From Chitinophagales bacterium (GTDB lineage Bacteria > Bacteroidota > Bacteroidia > Chitinophagales > Chitinophagaceae), in NCBI GenBank assembly GCA_015655125.1, contig JAATFP010000055.1:1-49728 (forward strand): 49,728 nt of DNA, given 5' to 3'. Both the position numbers and the translations under genes were made by a program. Positions 36,715 through 45,372 of this stretch are shown piece by piece. Positions within the stretch are counted from its first letter, which is position 1, and every line of letters starts with the position of its first letter. Below the pieces are notes generated by a model. The model saw nothing but the letters and a program-made list of their open reading frames with translations, was not told where the DNA came from and searched no databases.

Positions 36715-37326
36715 CTACTGAAATTCCGTCTTCCGTATTGCGTTCGCAATCTTCTTCAACGCGATACCCATTTGATTTTCAATGGTCTTAACAGAAAGGT
36801 TGAGTACTTTTGCAGCTTCGGCATATTTGAGTCCATCTTCCTTTACGAGCTTGAACACGGCCTTGCATTTGTCAGGCAGGTTTCGGATAGCCCTTTGAAG
36901 ATTTTGAGATAATTCTTTGGCTATCAGGATATCATCTGAATTGTTCGTGGTCAATTGTATTTCGGCGCCATTGGCATATTCTTCTATCCAGCTAACTTTT
37001 TGCTTTTTGGCCTTATACAAATAAGTAAGAGAAAGGTTTTTTACCGCCACGTATAAAAAAACGCGCAGATTTTTTATTTCGCCGATGGATGCGCGTTTTT
37101 TCCAGAGCTGTACAAAAATATCGGAAACAATTTCCTCTGCAATATGCCGGGATTTGATAATGCTAAAAGCAAAACGATACAGATCCTTATACAAAAGCAG
37201 GTACAATTTTTCAAAAGTAGGCGCGTCACCGTTTGCTATGAGAAAACGTTGTAGTTCATTTACTGCTGTATTTATATTAACATCAGTGTATTTGGGCATT
37301 CCGGCAATCTGTTTAAATACAATCAT
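36715..37326 (-). CDS. ECF-type RNA polymerase sigma factor
   Basis: A 203-residue FecI-like sigma factor of the Bacteroidota PUL type. Region 2 lies at about residues 38-105 (YKDLYRFAFSIIKSRHIAEEIVSDIFVQLWKK) and region 4 at about 140-200 (LPDKCKAVFKLVKEDGLKYAEAAKVLNLSVKTIENQMGIALKKI, a helix-turn-helix). An ATG nine codons in (37297-37299) is an alternative start. Followed by FecR, SusC and SusD in the usual order, it should drive the SusC operon once FecR releases it. Confidence 0.93.
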   Translation of the reverse strand: MIVFKQIAGMPKYTDVNINTAVNELQRFLIANGDAPTFEKLYLLLYKDLYRFAFSIIKSRHIAEEIVSDIFVQLWKKRASIGEIKNLRVFLYVAVKNLSLTYLYKAKKQKVSWIEEYANGAEIQLTTNNSDDILIAKELSQNLQRAIRNLPDKCKAVFKLVKEDGLKYAEAAKVLNLSVKTIENQMGIALKKIANAIRKTEFQ

Positions 37327-37468
37327 GAAGTTAGATAAAAAAGTTCGGGATTTATTATTACACTTTGATTTTCAGTTTTGAGATTAGCGGCTGGTTTGCC
37401 GTTAAGGATGTGCTCCCTGCCCCTACTCTCCAAACTTTTCTGTAGTTTTACAACCTTTAACAGATTTT

Positions 37469-37846
37469 ATGCCCCACAAGATTCTCATTTACGATGACGA
37501 TAAAGATATTTTAGAAGTAACTGCTGTGATTTTGAAAATGCGGGGGTTTGATGTGGCGTGCCGCGACCATTGCCGCGATATGCCGGCCGATATAAACAAC
37601 GAAAAACCAGATGTGATTCTCATGGACAACTGGCTGCCCGATATGGGTGGTGTAAAAGCCATTCAGTTCTTAAAAGCCGATCCTGTTTTTAAGAAGATAC
37701 CGGTAATATTTTTCAGCGCCAACAGCCATGTGGAAGAACTTTCGAAAGAAGCAGGAGCTGATTATATGTTGAAGAAGCCTTTCGAAATCGCGGATCTGCA
37801 GGAACTGGTGAATAAGGCAGCTGAGAAGAAATCAATTAATAATTAA
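37469..37846 (+). CDS. Single-domain response regulator (receiver only)
   Basis: A 125-residue CheY-like protein: acid residues D9-D11, phospho-acceptor D53 in VILMDNWLPD, S76 in FFSANSH and K95 before proline (MLKKPFEIADLQELV). No output domain. It is divergent from the sigma factor gene and convergent with the CheB gene. It could be a relay or sink for the large kinases of the 38-45 kb cluster, though it is on the opposite strand. Confidence 0.92.
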   Translation: MPHKILIYDDDKDILEVTAVILKMRGFDVACRDHCRDMPADINNEKPDVILMDNWLPDMGGVKAIQFLKADPVFKKIPVIFFSANSHVEELSKEAGADYMLKKPFEIADLQELVNKAAEKKSINN

Positions 37847-37937
37847 GAATTCTTTAAAATCAAACTGCCTTTTTTACGTAAGTACCCGGAAGCTATATCA
37901 AATAAAAGTACCCCCACGTGATAGTAATTCGCGAATT

Positions 37938-38522
37938 TTAATTCGAAATTGAATTAATCAATTCTGCCAATTCCAACGCCCCAAAAACTTCCTCCACGTC
38001 ATTCTCTTTGATCGCCCGTGCCGGCATATATGCCACTAATGCCTCGTTGGGATCCTGAACAATAATGCGGCCGCCCTTTTTCTTTATGATCGCCATGCCA
38101 TTGGCACCATCCGAATTGGCACCGGATAACAATATGCCGGTAAGATATTTTCCAAACACTGCGGCCGCAGAAGAAAATGTTACGTCGATACTCGGGCGAC
38201 TGAAATTTACTTTGGCAGAGGCGTCAAGCGACAAACTCCCATCCTGCTCCAATAAAAGGTGATAATCCGGTGGAGCAATATAGATTGTTCCTGCCTTGAG
38301 GATATCTTTTTCGTCGGCTTCCTTTACTATTAATGACGTTCTGGAGGCAAACAATTCTACAAGTGCGTTGTCGGATTGGTTGTTGCGATGCAGTACAATG
38401 ACTACTCCCAAGGGAAGATCCGCGCGCAACTTCGGAAGCATTGTAAGCAAAGCTTCCAGGCTGCCGGAGGATCCACCGATTACAACCAGCTTCTGAACCG
38501 ATCTCAACGCTTTTTTCTCCAT
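37938..38522 (-). CDS. CheB-type methylesterase domain protein
   Basis: A 194-residue stand-alone CheB catalytic domain, without the N-terminal receiver of classical CheB. The triad can be placed at the serine of IGGSSGS (about residue 19), the histidine of VVIVLHRN (about 45) and the aspartate of LLSGANSDGANGM (about 138). It overlaps CheR by 19 bases, so the two are co-translated. Classical CheB removes methyl groups from chemoreceptors; with no receptor, CheA or CheW nearby, the substrate here is unknown. Confidence 0.9.
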   Translation of the reverse strand: MEKKALRSVQKLVVIGGSSGSLEALLTMLPKLRADLPLGVVIVLHRNNQSDNALVELFASRTSLIVKEADEKDILKAGTIYIAPPDYHLLLEQDGSLSLDASAKVNFSRPSIDVTFSSAAAVFGKYLTGILLSGANSDGANGMAIIKKKGGRIIVQDPNEALVAYMPARAIKENDVEEVFGALELAELINSISN

Positions 38523-39316
38523 ATCTTTTCCTTGTTTTCGATCTGACTGTAATAAGGCGCGATGGCAGAAAACTTTAGCGACTCCTTGCTCCCCAACGCG
38601 AGGAAACCCAATGAGTCGAGACTCCGATCGAACAACTGCAGCACCCTTGCCTGCAATTCACGGTCGAAGTAGATCAGCACATTCCTGCAAAGAATCAGCT
38701 GAAATTCATTGAAGGATGAATCTGATACCAGGTTGTGCGTTGAGAATACCATCTTATCTGACAGCGATTTATCAAAACGCGCAAAATTATAGTTGGCCGT
38801 ATAATAACCGGAAAACTCCTGGCGGCCGCCGGAATGCAAATAATTTTCAGAATTCAGGCGCATTTGGCTCATCGGGAAAATGCCGGCTTTCGCTTTTTCG
38901 AGTACCCGTTGGTTAAGATCTGTAGCATACAACAAGGACTTTTGTAACAAGCCAGCTTCTTTTAAAATAATGGCCATGGAATACACCTCTTCACCGGTAG
39001 AACAACCGGCGTGCCAGATACGGATAAACGGATACGTGGCCAGTACCGGCAATATGTTTTCGCGTAATGTTTTATAAAAACCCGGGTCGCGAAACATTTC
39101 CGTTACGTTCACCGTTACTTCTTCTACAAAATGAATGAAGTAGATATTGCTTTCTAGCATACGTTCGCGGAAAGCAGCATAGTTTTTAAAGCGTTCCTTT
39201 ACGAAAAACGCATGCACCCTGCGTGTGAGCGAGGCTCTCGAATACCCGGTAAAGTCGTATCCGTAATGCTCCAGAATATCGAGCAGCAGTGCTTCCAGTT
39301 CATCAGGCGCTATCAT
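38504..39316 (-). CDS. CheR-type methyltransferase
   Basis: A 270-residue SAM-dependent methyltransferase. The N-terminal helical part (LLLDILEHYGYDFTGYSRASLTRRV) is followed by the SAM-binding region (RIWHAGCSTGEEVYSMAIIL, then ATDLNQRVLEKAKAG) and the NVLIYFDRELQARVL segment of CheR. Its ATG overlaps the stop of the upstream receiver gene (4 bases) and its 3' end overlaps CheB. CheR adds methyl groups to glutamates of chemoreceptors; here it is part of a signalling cluster without visible receptors. Confidence 0.93.
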   Translation of the reverse strand: MIAPDELEALLLDILEHYGYDFTGYSRASLTRRVHAFFVKERFKNYAAFRERMLESNIYFIHFVEEVTVNVTEMFRDPGFYKTLRENILPVLATYPFIRIWHAGCSTGEEVYSMAIILKEAGLLQKSLLYATDLNQRVLEKAKAGIFPMSQMRLNSENYLHSGGRQEFSGYYTANYNFARFDKSLSDKMVFSTHNLVSDSSFNEFQLILCRNVLIYFDRELQARVLQLFDRSLDSLGFLALGSKESLKFSAIAPYYSQIENKEKIWRKKR

Positions 39317-39708
39317 GATGCCATCGGTGGTGTATCGTTACAAAATTTATTCATCATTTCCATCAAAGCATCAATATTTACAGGTTTTGCAATATACCCA
39401 TCGGCACCGGCGGCGAGACATTTTTCGCGGTCGCCCGTCATCGCCTGCGCTGTTACGGCCACGAGCAAAAATCCGCTGATTGCGGGATCCGTGCGGATCG
39501 TACCGATGAGTTGATAACCATCCATGCCTGGCATCATCATGTCTACAAGCGTCATAAAAATATCGGGTGTGCTTTTCATGATGCGCAGGCCATCGCAGCC
39601 ATTCATCGCCGTAAGGCATTCGAAGTTACGCGATTGCAGCACCGCCGTAAGCGCAAAGATGTTGCGTTCATCGTCGTCTATGATCAGTATCCTTTTTTGG
39701 TTCGCCAT
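39313..39708 (-). CDS. Single-domain response regulator (receiver only)
   Basis: A 131-residue receiver: DDDERNIFAL with the acid cluster at 11-13, phospho-acceptor D56 in TLVDMMMPGMDG, T85 in VAVTAQAMTGDR and a lysine before proline in YIAKPVNID. It closely resembles the third receiver of the hybrid kinase upstream (same MTGDREKC/MNGDREKC and AAGA(D/S)(G/D)YI(A/S)KPV patterns), so one may derive from the other. It starts an overlapping run, receiver-CheR-CheB. Confidence 0.92.
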   Translation of the reverse strand: MANQKRILIIDDDERNIFALTAVLQSRNFECLTAMNGCDGLRIMKSTPDIFMTLVDMMMPGMDGYQLIGTIRTDPAISGFLLVAVTAQAMTGDREKCLAAGADGYIAKPVNIDALMEMMNKFCNDTPPMAS

Positions 39709-39763
39709 TTTTAATCTACGTATTGTGTTCTGATCAAATGAATAATTATTAGTGAATAACTAA

Positions 39764-39851
39764 TAGTGAATAATTAATAATTCTTAATCAATACTCGTTT
39801 TTAAAGAAACCAATACTTCATAAAACCAAATGAATTATTAACTATTAATTA
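39764..39851. repeat. AT-rich imperfect inverted repeat
   Basis: Arms 39764-39783 and 39832-39851 match as inverted repeats at 17 of 20 positions. They fill the gap between the hybrid kinase stop (39852-39854) and the receiver gene. Similar AT-rich arms overlap gene ends at 6336-6442. Confidence 0.5.
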
Positions 39852-42800
39852 CTAATATCCCTTTTCGTACAACCATATCCTCAGCAACGACACCAGCTGA
39901 TCCATGTCTACCGGCTTTGAAATATAATCCGACGCACCCGCTGCAATGCATTTCTCCCGGTCGCCGTTCATCGCTTTCGCCGTTACTGCAATGATCGGAA
40001 GATTTTTGTGTTGGCGGTTGCTACGTATGGCCTGGATACTTTCAAACCCATCCATCTCAGGCATCATAATATCCATCAACACAATGTCTATGGCCGGATT
40101 TGCTTCGAGCAGGTCGAGGGCCTCTTTGCCATCCATAGCCGGAATGATCCGCAGTCCGTATTTTTCCATCGCTTTTGTCATCGAAAAAATATTACGCACG
40201 TCGTCATCTGCCAGCAATACCGTTTTACCTTTGAGTACGCTTTCCTGCATCACCGACTTTTCAAAGTTCTGCAGTCCTTTCTTATTGTTTTGTTCCTGCA
40301 CCAAATGAAGGAACAACGTTACTTCATCCAGAATGCGTTGGTAAGAATTTGCCGTTTTTAATACGATCGCATCCGCATATTTTTTAAGCTTAAATTCTTC
40401 CGGTTGAGAAATACTTTTGCCGGTAAACAATATCACCGGCATGTTTTCCAGCCCTTCGTTTTGCTTTACGTTTTCGAGCAATTCTTCATAACTTTTACTG
40501 GTAACGCCGATATCCAGTATCACGCAATCCACATCATCTTTTTTTAACGACGTAATACTGTCCGTTATATTCTGGTTGATTTCCGTATGCACATTGTAGG
40601 TACTAAGGTAATAAGCAAGCGCTTTTGCATGCTTATAGTTTTCTTCGATGATCAGTACCTTCCTGTCTTTTTTGCTCAATACGAATTCGATCTTATCAAA
40701 GATGGTATTGAGCTGTTCAAAAGCCACCGGCTTGTTGATAAAATCGATCGCTCCTTTTAGCAGACTTTCCTTTTTCACTTCAAACGACGACATGATGTGT
40801 ACCGGTATGTGCCGCGTTGCGGGATCATTCTTCAAAGTTTCCAGCACTTCCCAGCCATTCTTCACAGGCAACTGTATGTCGAGCAAAATGGCTACCGGCT
40901 GATACCCGATTGCCATTTCGATACCAACATCGCCGCGAACCGCCACCACACCCTTGTATCCTTTTTGACGCGTGTAATCGAGTAAAGCTTTCGCGAAAGA
41001 TGTATCATCTTCAATAATCAGCAGGATCTTGTCATCCGCACCGATATCGTTCCGATCATCCGCTATGTCTTCCGGTATCACATCAGTATGATATTTTTTG
41101 TCTGCAGGATTGATCCCGCTGGTTAAAGGCACACGTTTGGGTAGAGCCTGCGGCTTCACTGCTGAAACCTCTTTCATCAATTCGGGCTCTATCACTTTGT
41201 GTTGCTGATGAATAATCGGGATGCATAATACAAACTCGCTTCCTTCGCCCGGTTTACTGCTAACGGTGATTTCACCGCCCAGCAATTTAGCAAGCTCGCG
41301 ACTGATGGACAGCCCGAGCCCGGTGCCGCCAAATTTGCGGCGCGTAGATCCGTCTTCCTGCTGAAACGCTTCAAAGATGAGGTCAAGCTTTTCTCCGTTG
41401 ATGCCAATACCCGAATCTTTTACGATAAAGCAAATGAAGCCCGGTCGCGTTTCAGGGCAGTTAAGCGTAAGATGAATGAACCCTTCCTGGGTAAATTTAA
41501 AGGCGTTCGACAAGAGGTTCTTGAGTATTTGTCCGAGCCGCATTTTGTCGGTTTCGATCATCGCCGGCACATTGCTGTGGATCTCCGTTTTCCATTCCAG
41601 GTCATTCATTTTCGCCATAGGCGAAAACAGCGCGTTCACTTCGCCGATCACTTCGCTGAGTTGCACCGGCATATATTCGATTGTCATCTTGCCTGCTTCG
41701 ATCTTCGACAGGTCGAGTATCTCATCTATCAATTGCAGCAAGCCATTGCCGGAACTCTGGATCACTTGCGCATACTGAACCTGGTCCGGGGTAAGATTGT
41801 TCTCATTGTTTTCCGACATGAGCCGCGACAACAGCAAAATCGAGTTGAGGGGTGTGCGCAATTCGTGCGACATGTTCGCCAGAAATTCGGATTTGTATTT
41901 TGTACTTTGTGCCAGCTCTTCGGAACGTCGCTGTATCTCAGCATTCTTCTTCGCGATCATTTCATTTTGCTGCGACAGTTGCCCTGCCCTTTCTTCCAGC
42001 AAAGTATTTGTTTCGATGAGTTCTTCCGACTGCACTTTTAATTCTTCTTCGGAGGTTTGCAACTGCTGCGCCTGTGCTTCCAGTTCGGAGTTGATATGCT
42101 CCATCTCGGTCTGCTGGCTCATCAGCTCTTCGGCCTGCGTTTGGGTTTCTTCCAGCAGTTCCTGTACTTTCTGACGCACCTGCACAGTGTTAACAGAGAT
42201 CCCGATGTTTTCAGCGATCGCTTCAAAAAATCTCAGTGAGCGCTCCGAATAATTTTCCAGCGCCCCTAGTTCGATCACGCCCTTTACAGTGCGTTCAAAA
42301 ATTATGGGGAACACGGCAATATTGGCGGGCCTTACCAAACCAGATACGAAACTAATAGAGATATATTTGTCAGGAATATCTTTTACTACGATCATTTTCT
42401 GAGTTTGCGCACATTCGCCGGCAATACCTTCACCTTTTTTAAATTGTCTTGCAACCGTTCCTTCTGTGAGCGCATAACCATTTTGCAGGGAAAAAGAATC
42501 GTCGGACTCCGCGATGTAAAACGCACCTACAAGGCTGTTGGTATAAGCAGACACAAATGACATAATCTTTTGTGTAAGTGTTTTTATATCGTTCTCCCCG
42601 ATCATGGCGTTGTTGAGTCCGGCAACACCGGTTTGCAGCCATTCGCGATCTGCAAGATCGTTGAACGATCTTTGCAGCGAATGCGCCATCTTATTGAGCG
42701 AACCTGAAATGCTTGCGAGATTATCGGTATCGGTATCTTCCACGCGTACCGAATAATCACCCGACGATACCTGCTCGGCCACATGATTGATCATGTTGAT

Positions 42801-43475
42801 ACGGCTTTGGATGGCTACATCTTTCTGTATGAGTTCATCCTGCAACCGTGCCTTATCGGCGATATCTTTTTTTACTTTCAGGTAAAATACGATCGTGATA
42901 AGCAAAGCCAGTATGGCGGCCACGATAATAAGAATGGGCGTATATTGTGAAAATTTGTTCATTGTGGCGGTTCGCTCCGCCAAAAGATTTTTTTCACGAT
43001 CACCCATATTTTTCACGATTGCCCGAACGCTGTCCATGAACGACTTGCCAACAAACAAACCATTTACATCAAGCGGGGCACCGGATCTTTTTTCATCGAT
43101 CCTGTCTTGCAGGCTCGAAAACCTCCTGTTGATGATATCCGACAATTCTGCGAGCCTTGTTTGTTGCATCGCATTATCACTCGTGAGTCCCTTCAAAGTG
43201 GCAAGATGAGTTTTCACCTTGTCTGCTGAGCCATTATAAGGCTCCAGAAACACTTCGATTCCGGTAAGAAGAAAACCGCGCTGGCCGGTTTCCGCATCTT
43301 TCATGTCGGAGATTGTCTGATCAAGTTCCTGCGATACTTCGGCCGTGTGATTTACAAGTGCTGAGCTTTTGAGAAGGTTCCGTATGCTTATATACGATGC
43401 CATGGAACTGATGATGAGAATCAGAAGGGAAATACTGAATCCGATCAGCAGATTTCGGTTTAGGGATGATCTCAT
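39852..43475 (-). CDS. Hybrid sensor kinase CHASE3-HAMP-GAF-HisKA-HATPase-REC-REC-REC
   Basis: A 1,207-residue inner-membrane kinase. Helices at about 9-30 and 180-199 bracket a CHASE3-type periplasmic domain (ETGQRGFLLTG); then HAMP (about 200-270), GAF (about 290-430), a long glutamine/glutamate-rich coiled coil (about 430-525), HisKA with H537 in ANMSHELRTP, and HATPase (N-box NLLSNAFKF, then KDSGIGI and GGTGLGLSIS). Three receivers follow with D866, D988 and D1135; the middle one is divergent (IIEEN, LDIGVTSK). The domain order suits a multistep phosphorelay. Its gene is preceded by a REC-PAS kinase and followed by receiver, CheR and CheB genes. Confidence 0.95.
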   Translation of the reverse strand: MRSSLNRNLLIGFSISLLILIISSMASYISIRNLLKSSALVNHTAEVSQELDQTISDMKDAETGQRGFLLTGIEVFLEPYNGSADKVKTHLATLKGLTSDNAMQQTRLAELSDIINRRFSSLQDRIDEKRSGAPLDVNGLFVGKSFMDSVRAIVKNMGDREKNLLAERTATMNKFSQYTPILIIVAAILALLITIVFYLKVKKDIADKARLQDELIQKDVAIQSRINMINHVAEQVSSGDYSVRVEDTDTDNLASISGSLNKMAHSLQRSFNDLADREWLQTGVAGLNNAMIGENDIKTLTQKIMSFVSAYTNSLVGAFYIAESDDSFSLQNGYALTEGTVARQFKKGEGIAGECAQTQKMIVVKDIPDKYISISFVSGLVRPANIAVFPIIFERTVKGVIELGALENYSERSLRFFEAIAENIGISVNTVQVRQKVQELLEETQTQAEELMSQQTEMEHINSELEAQAQQLQTSEEELKVQSEELIETNTLLEERAGQLSQQNEMIAKKNAEIQRRSEELAQSTKYKSEFLANMSHELRTPLNSILLLSRLMSENNENNLTPDQVQYAQVIQSSGNGLLQLIDEILDLSKIEAGKMTIEYMPVQLSEVIGEVNALFSPMAKMNDLEWKTEIHSNVPAMIETDKMRLGQILKNLLSNAFKFTQEGFIHLTLNCPETRPGFICFIVKDSGIGINGEKLDLIFEAFQQEDGSTRRKFGGTGLGLSISRELAKLLGGEITVSSKPGEGSEFVLCIPIIHQQHKVIEPELMKEVSAVKPQALPKRVPLTSGINPADKKYHTDVIPEDIADDRNDIGADDKILLIIEDDTSFAKALLDYTRQKGYKGVVAVRGDVGIEMAIGYQPVAILLDIQLPVKNGWEVLETLKNDPATRHIPVHIMSSFEVKKESLLKGAIDFINKPVAFEQLNTIFDKIEFVLSKKDRKVLIIEENYKHAKALAYYLSTYNVHTEINQNITDSITSLKKDDVDCVILDIGVTSKSYEELLENVKQNEGLENMPVILFTGKSISQPEEFKLKKYADAIVLKTANSYQRILDEVTLFLHLVQEQNNKKGLQNFEKSVMQESVLKGKTVLLADDDVRNIFSMTKAMEKYGLRIIPAMDGKEALDLLEANPAIDIVLMDIMMPEMDGFESIQAIRSNRQHKNLPIIAVTAKAMNGDREKCIAAGASDYISKPVDMDQLVSLLRIWLYEKGY

Positions 43476-43529
43476 AATACCTGAATACTTTATTTATTGC
43501 AAAAATATTATTGTTTATTTTTAATTCGT

Positions 43530-43554
43530 CTTCGGCAAGCTCAGACTGACAGCA
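43530..43554. repeat. REP-like extragenic repeat, partial copy
   Basis: CTTCGGCAAGCTCAG followed by ACTGACAGCA matches the core of the palindrome at 1-31 (CTTCGACAAGCTCAG then GATGACAG). Only a short stem (GTCT/AGAC) is left. It sits in the 121-base gap between the two kinase genes. Confidence 0.6.
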
Positions 43555-43596
43555 CTTTTTGCCATGTTGAGCCGGTTGAAACGTTTCACACAAGAC

Positions 43597-45063
43597 TTAT
43601 TGTTTAAATACGGGCAGCGTGAACCAAAACGTCGATCCTTTGCCCAGCTCGCTTTCCACTCCGAAATCGGCATTGTGCCGGCGCAATATCTCCGAACAAA
43701 TATACAGCCCGATACCGAGTCCTTGCGGCGTGGACTCTGCGTCCGACACACGGAAAAATTTATTGAAAATGCTTTCGCGATCTTTTTCCGGAATGCCGAT
43801 ACCGTAATCCTTTATGGCAAAATAAAGTTTACCATCAGGTTGAATACGCGTAATAACATCTACCGCTTTAGCGGCCGGGGTGTATTTTACTGCGTTACTG
43901 ATGAAATTGATGAGAACCTGCTCCAGTCGCATTTCATTGGCCAATACTTTAATGCCGCCAGCTGTGCCATCACGGCGGATGCTTACCCCGCGATAGATCT
44001 GTTGCAACATTTCCAGCGTGCGTTCGGTGACGGTATCAAAATCTGTTTCCCGCACATCAAATTTCAGCTTACCGCTTTCAATACGGGAGATATCCAGCAG
44101 ATCGTTGATCAGGCTGTCGAGTTTATTTACCTGCAGGAGTGTACGGTCCACATACGGTTTTTTATCGTTTTGTGCAGGCGTGATCGCATCCAGCAATTGT
44201 ACATATGCTTTGATGCTGGTGAGCGGCGTTTTTAGTTCATGACTGGCAATGGTCAAAAACTCGTCCTTTCGTTTAACCGCCAGCTTTTGTTCATTTATGT
44301 CTGTAAAAGTTCCCACCCATTTTACGATAGTGCCATTTTCTTTGACCGGGATAACGGTGAGCAGATGATAGTGATATTTTTTATCGGAAAGACGGCAGAT
44401 GCGCACTACCGTTTCGAGCGCTTCGCCGGAAAGGATAACTTCGTTCCATTGTTCTTTCACAGGCAAATCATCGGGGTGATTTTCAATAAACTTAGTAATG
44501 GAATCGCTATAGAGGTACCAGTTGTCGTTTACAAAATCTATCAGTCCGGTAGAAGTTGCGGTAAAGGCGATCTGGGGGATGGCTTCCAGGATACCGTGCA
44601 GTTCCTGCGCCTTTTCCTGGATTTGCTGTTCTGTTTTTTTACGAAACTCAATTTCGGAGCGCAGGTTTTCCTGCATCAGGTTAAGTTCGCGGTTTTGTTC
44701 ATAGAGCCGCATGAACGTCTTCACTTTCAGCAACAAAATATCCGGATCGATGGGCTTGATAATATAATCGATGGCGCCGGAATTGTATCCTTTGGTAATG
44801 AATTTTTTTTCGGTGCTTACTGCCGAAAGAAAGATAATGGGAATATCTTTTGTGTTGCTGTTGCCCGATAGTATTTCTGCCACTTCAAAACCGTCCATAC
44901 CGGGCATCTGTACATCGAGAATAATGAGCGCATATTTTTGCTTGAGCGTTTTTTTCAGCGCTTCTTCACCGCTGCTGGCCGTATCCACCGGAAACGAATG
45001 CAGTTCCAGGATCGATCTGAGAGAAAAAATATTTTCCGGCCGGTCGTCAACAATGAGGATCAT
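43597..45063 (-). CDS. REC-PAS-HisKA-HATPase hybrid kinase
   Basis: A 488-residue cytoplasmic protein without membrane helices. The N-terminal receiver (D6/D7, phospho-acceptor D50 in ALIILDVQMPGMDG, K103 before proline) is followed by a coiled linker, a PAS domain (about 155-262, with GTFTDINEQK), HisKA with H275 in IASHELKTPLTS, and HATPase (NFISNAVKYTP, IKDYGIGIP, GLGIGLYIC). A receiver ahead of the kinase means it is itself a phosphorelay target, perhaps of the neighbouring three-receiver hybrid kinase. It starts the minus-strand cluster; a direct repeat (AGTTGCAA twice) lies upstream. Confidence 0.93.
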   Translation of the reverse strand: MILIVDDRPENIFSLRSILELHSFPVDTASSGEEALKKTLKQKYALIILDVQMPGMDGFEVAEILSGNSNTKDIPIIFLSAVSTEKKFITKGYNSGAIDYIIKPIDPDILLLKVKTFMRLYEQNRELNLMQENLRSEIEFRKKTEQQIQEKAQELHGILEAIPQIAFTATSTGLIDFVNDNWYLYSDSITKFIENHPDDLPVKEQWNEVILSGEALETVVRICRLSDKKYHYHLLTVIPVKENGTIVKWVGTFTDINEQKLAVKRKDEFLTIASHELKTPLTSIKAYVQLLDAITPAQNDKKPYVDRTLLQVNKLDSLINDLLDISRIESGKLKFDVRETDFDTVTERTLEMLQQIYRGVSIRRDGTAGGIKVLANEMRLEQVLINFISNAVKYTPAAKAVDVITRIQPDGKLYFAIKDYGIGIPEKDRESIFNKFFRVSDAESTPQGLGIGLYICSEILRRHNADFGVESELGKGSTFWFTLPVFKQ

Positions 45064-45372
45064 TCTTACAAGTTAAAGTTGCAATCAGTTAATTATAAAT
45101 AGTTGCAAGGGTACTAAGATAGGCATGAAATACAATAAAACTCATTCCTTATGCCTGCGTTAAATATCTGCTGAAAAAAAATTCAATCCTATCAAGCATC
45201 CTAAATTGTGCCAAGATACCATGAACGCGATAAAGCCGATGGGCGGCAGAAAGATGTGTACGATATTACCCGTTTTGGCAAACATTGAGGTTTAAGGTTC
45301 AAATTGCCATTCGGGTTTGGTTGAACCTTAAACTTTGAACTTTGAACCCCGAACGCTATCTTTGCAAATCAC
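45064..45372. other. Intergenic region upstream of tmRNA
   Basis: About 309 bases with no credible gene. It holds two copies of AGTTGCAA (45077-45084 and 45101-45108), a 13-bp inverted repeat (45290-45302 / 45321-45333) and the tmRNA promoter. Confidence 0.7.
45334..45364 (+). promoter_or_regulatory. Bacteroidota-type promoter of tmRNA
   Basis: TTTG at 45334-45337 and TATCTTTG at 45357-45364 match the -33 (TTTG) and -7 (TAnnTTTG) elements of Bacteroidota promoters with a spacer near 20 bases. The -7 box ends eight bases before the first base of the tmRNA acceptor stem. Confidence 0.8.

Noticed and set aside
43564..44235. Plus-strand open frame of 223 codons opposite the REC-PAS kinase
   Set aside because: The minus-strand kinase has complete catalytic motifs across the whole stretch; the plus frame is an antisense artefact.
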